Shown: positions 7,355 to 9,324 of the stretch, piece after piece
How the letters are laid out: each line of letters starts with the position of its first letter
How positions within the stretch are numbered: the stretch's first letter is position 1
Assembly (NCBI GenBank): GCA_902764045.1
Contig: CACWUI010000039.1
Coordinates: forward strand, 1 to 9,324
Direction: 5' to 3'
Source: an uncultured Lachnospiraceae bacterium
GTDB lineage: Bacteria; Bacillota; Clostridia; Lachnospirales; Lachnospiraceae
DNA: 9,324 bases
Program-made: the position numbers and the translations under genes
The notes under the pieces: generated by a model
Database searches by the model: none
Told to the model about the DNA's origin: nothing
What the model saw: the letters and a program-made list of their open reading frames with translations, nothing else

Positions 7355-9324
7355 TTATTTTCTTCCTTTCTTCTTAATCGTGAAATCTAATTTATTGTTT
7401 TTTGCGGAAACGCTGACCGTATCCTTCTCTTTTATTTTACCGCTTAAGATCAGATCTGTCAGGGCATCTTCTATCTCGCTCTGTATCGCTCTTCGAAGAG
7501 GCCTTGCACCGTATTTGGGATCAAACCCCTTATCGGTGATATATTTTTTTGCAGAAGCCGTAAGAGAAACTGATATACCGGCTGTTTCCTTTGTCCGCTT
7601 GTTAAGATCGTTTATCATGATGGTTACTATCTTTCCGATCTCTTCTTTTGAAAGCTGCCTGAATACAATTATCTCATCAATACGGTTGATGAACTCGGGC
7701 TTGAATTCCTTCTTAACATCATTCATGACCCCGGCTTTCATTTTTTCATAGAGGTCTTCCGTTGTCTTTTGCATTTCAAAGCCCAGGGTCTTGGGTTCGA
7801 CAATATTTCTTGCCCCGATGTTGGAGGTCATGATGATGATGCAGTTTTTAAAGTCCACAACCCGTCCCTCAGAATCGGTAATACGCCCGTCGTCCAACAC
7901 CTGCAACAGAACATTGAAGATATCCGGGTGGGCTTTTTCTATCTCATCAAACAGCACCACGGAATAAGGTTTTCGTCTTACCTGTTCGCTGAGCTGTCCG
8001 CCCTCTTCGTAGCCCACATACCCCGGCGGAGAACCTATCATTTTGGAAACCGTATGCTTCTCCATGTATTCCGACATATCGACCCTTATGAGAGCATCTT
8101 CGGAGCCGAAAACCGCCTCAGCCAGGGCTTTCGAAAGTTCTGTCTTACCTACTCCCGTAGGCCCCAGAAACATAAATGAGCCCAAAGGTCTGTCAGGGCT
8201 TCCTATGCCTACACGGCCGCGCCTTATGGCTCTGGCCACGGCTTGTACTCCTTCATCCTGACCCACAACTCTTTTGTGAAGTTCATTTTCAAGATTTATC
8301 AGCCTGTCCGATTCTTTCTCGGTGATCCGGTTTAAGGGAATGCCCGTCCACATGGACACCACATCTCCTATTTCCTCTTCACCGATCTTTATCTTCTTTG
8401 CACTCCGGCTGCCGGCCTGCTTTTCAATGAGATCAACCAGCTTTTTTCTGGTTTTTTCCTGTGCTTCCCTTATCAATGCAGCCGCTTTGAACTTTGAAGC
8501 TTTAAGTGCGATCTCCTTTTCATACTCCAGGTCTTTTAATTCCTGCTTCAGCTTCTCGGCGGTTTTGTTCTTTCCGCCAAGGACCAGCCTTGCTTTTGAA
8601 GAAGCCTCATCAATAAGATCTATAGCCTTGTCGGGAAGAAACCTTTCCGAAATATATCTTCTGGAAAGTTTTACGGCAGCCTCCACCGCCTCATCGGTAA
8701 TGGTCACGCCGTGATGCTCTTCATACAGGGGACGCAGACCTTTGAGTATTTCTTTTGTTTCTTCCTCGGAAGGTTCATTTACCTTTACCGGCTGGAATCT
8801 TCTCTCAAAGGCCGCATCCTTTTCGATATGCTTTCGGTACTCATCAGTGGTGGTGGCTCCTATGACCTGAAGCTCACCTCTTGCAAGATAGGGTTTTAGA
8901 ATATTAGAGGCATCAATGGCTCCTTCGGCATTTCCGGCACCTATGATAGTGTGTATCTCGTCAAGGAAAAGGATCACATTTCCGTCATCCACCACTTCTC
9001 TGATGACGTTTTTTATTCTTTCTTCGAATTCACCCCGGTATTTGGAACCTGCCACCATGCCGGACATATCAAGGGTCACAACCCTTTTGTCAAGAAGGGT
9101 ATCCGGCACGCTTCCGCTTTCTATCCTTTGGGCTATGCCCTCCACTATGGCTGTCTTTCCTACACCCGGATCTCCCGTAAGACAGGGATTGTTTTTTGTA
9201 CGACGGTTTAATATCTGGATAACCCTGTCGATCTCTTTTTCACGACCGATGACCGGATCAAGACCGCCGACTGATGCTATCTCCGTAAGATCCCTGCCGT
9301 ATTTGTCAAGGGTGGGTGTGTTTG
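7355..9324 (-). CDS. clpC: ClpC, AAA+ unfoldase of the ClpCP protease (partial, N-terminus outside window)
   Basis: Hsp100 unfoldase that threads proteins into the ClpP peptidase in the cytoplasm; role known from the family. The frame stays open to the window edge: 655 codons are present, and the missing part (about 155 residues against a usual 810-820) would be the N-terminal Clp-N domain. Counting from the first complete codon (9322), the first ATPase domain has Walker A GDPGVGKT at 50-57, pore loop KYRGEF near 94-99, Walker B ILFLDE near 117-122 and arginine-finger segment FERRF near 172-176. A short UVR-like middle domain spans about 255-299, typical of ClpC rather than ClpB. The second ATPase domain has Walker A GPTGVGKT at 387-394, pore loop GYVGYE at 434-439, Walker B VVLFDE at 455-460 and sensor-2 GARPLRR at 605-611. 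An LGF tripeptide at 513-515 sits where the ClpP-docking loop is expected, supporting a protease partner. The GTG at 9145 is an internal valine (AIVEGIAQ), not the start. The stop is TAA, one base before the next gene. Confidence 0.97.
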   Translation of the reverse strand, partial: NTPTLDKYGRDLTEIASVGGLDPVIGREKEIDRVIQILNRRTKNNPCLTGDPGVGKTAIVEGIAQRIESGSVPDTLLDKRVVTLDMSGMVAGSKYRGEFEERIKNVIREVVDDGNVILFLDEIHTIIGAGNAEGAIDASNILKPYLARGELQVIGATTTDEYRKHIEKDAAFERRFQPVKVNEPSEEETKEILKGLRPLYEEHHGVTITDEAVEAAVKLSRRYISERFLPDKAIDLIDEASSKARLVLGGKNKTAEKLKQELKDLEYEKEIALKASKFKAAALIREAQEKTRKKLVDLIEKQAGSRSAKKIKIGEEEIGDVVSMWTGIPLNRITEKESDRLINLENELHKRVVGQDEGVQAVARAIRRGRVGIGSPDRPLGSFMFLGPTGVGKTELSKALAEAVFGSEDALIRVDMSEYMEKHTVSKMIGSPPGYVGYEEGGQLSEQVRRKPYSVVLFDEIEKAHPDIFNVLLQVLDDGRITDSEGRVVDFKNCIIIMTSNIGARNIVEPKTLGFEMQKTTEDLYEKMKAGVMNDVKKEFKPEFINRIDEIIVFRQLSKEEIGKIVTIMINDLNKRTKETAGISVSLTASAKKYITDKGFDPKYGARPLRRAIQSEIEDALTDLILSGKIKEKDTVSVSAKNNKLDFTIKKKGRK

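Larger units (their letters stand above)
8..9324 (-). other. Predicted single operon: clpC-orf138-radA-gatC-gatA-gatB-rel
   Basis: Seven co-directional genes are separated by 1, 21, 11, 26, -4 and 14 bases. No gap has room for a separate promoter plus leader, and none contains a stem-loop followed by a T-run. Promoters internal to coding sequence cannot be excluded by eye. The true first gene and main promoter lie beyond 9324; in related Firmicutes clpC is often under CtsR control, but that cannot be seen here. Confidence 0.75.

Noticed and set aside
7769..8179. Open frame of 136 codons on the + strand inside clpC
   Set aside because: It lies opposite the second ATPase domain of ClpC, whose motifs are unmistakable in the minus-strand frame.
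9143..9145. GTG as a possible start of a short ClpC
   Set aside because: The frame continues upstream through a perfect Walker A and the linker TPTLDKYGRDLTEIA to the window edge, so this codon is an internal Val.
1..9324. CRISPR arrays, insertion sequences, tRNA/rRNA genes, phage genes or a defence system
   Set aside because: Nearly every base belongs to seven minus-strand genes, six of them housekeeping families. I saw no direct repeats, transposase, RNA gene or foreign-looking composition.

Overview
All seven genes in this window lie on the minus strand, packed almost end to end. Read in the direction of transcription (from position 9324 down to 1) the order is clpC (partial, 5' end outside the window), a small uncharacterised gene, radA, gatC, gatA, gatB and a bifunctional rel (relA/spoT type). 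Gaps between genes run from a 4-base overlap to 26 bases, and none holds a visible promoter or hairpin terminator. The block therefore looks like one long operon, or the tail of one that starts beyond position 9324.

The proteins point to a Gram-positive anaerobe of the class Clostridia, most likely Lachnospiraceae. Reasons are the ClpC-type (not ClpA/ClpB) unfoldase next to radA, strong AAGGAGG-type ribosome binding sites, a GatCAB amidotransferase, a long bifunctional Rel with a zinc-finger/ACT C-terminus, and a small protein whose sequence resembles one I recall from Lachnospiraceae. The family assignment is inference from recalled homologues, not from a search.

Layout: 7355-9324 ClpC, from just before the first Walker A motif to the C-terminus; 6937-7353 a 138-residue acidic, Cys-free protein of unknown function; 5548-6915 RadA/Sms; 5243-5536, 3735-5216 and 2311-3738 GatC, GatA and GatB; 8-2296 Rel. 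Both gatC and gatA appear to start with TTG, and gatB starts in an ATGA overlap with the gatA stop.

Functionally the block joins protein quality control (ClpC with ClpP), recombination/DNA repair (RadA), charging of Gln-tRNA and/or Asn-tRNA by transamidation (GatCAB) and the (p)ppGpp response to uncharged tRNA (Rel). Most of the window is ordinary housekeeping sequence. The real unknown is the small gene between clpC and radA. The linkage of gatCAB and rel to clpC-radA, where Bacillus-type genomes carry disA, is the other point worth checking. I saw no RNA genes, mobile elements, repeats, CRISPR arrays or clear signs of transfer.
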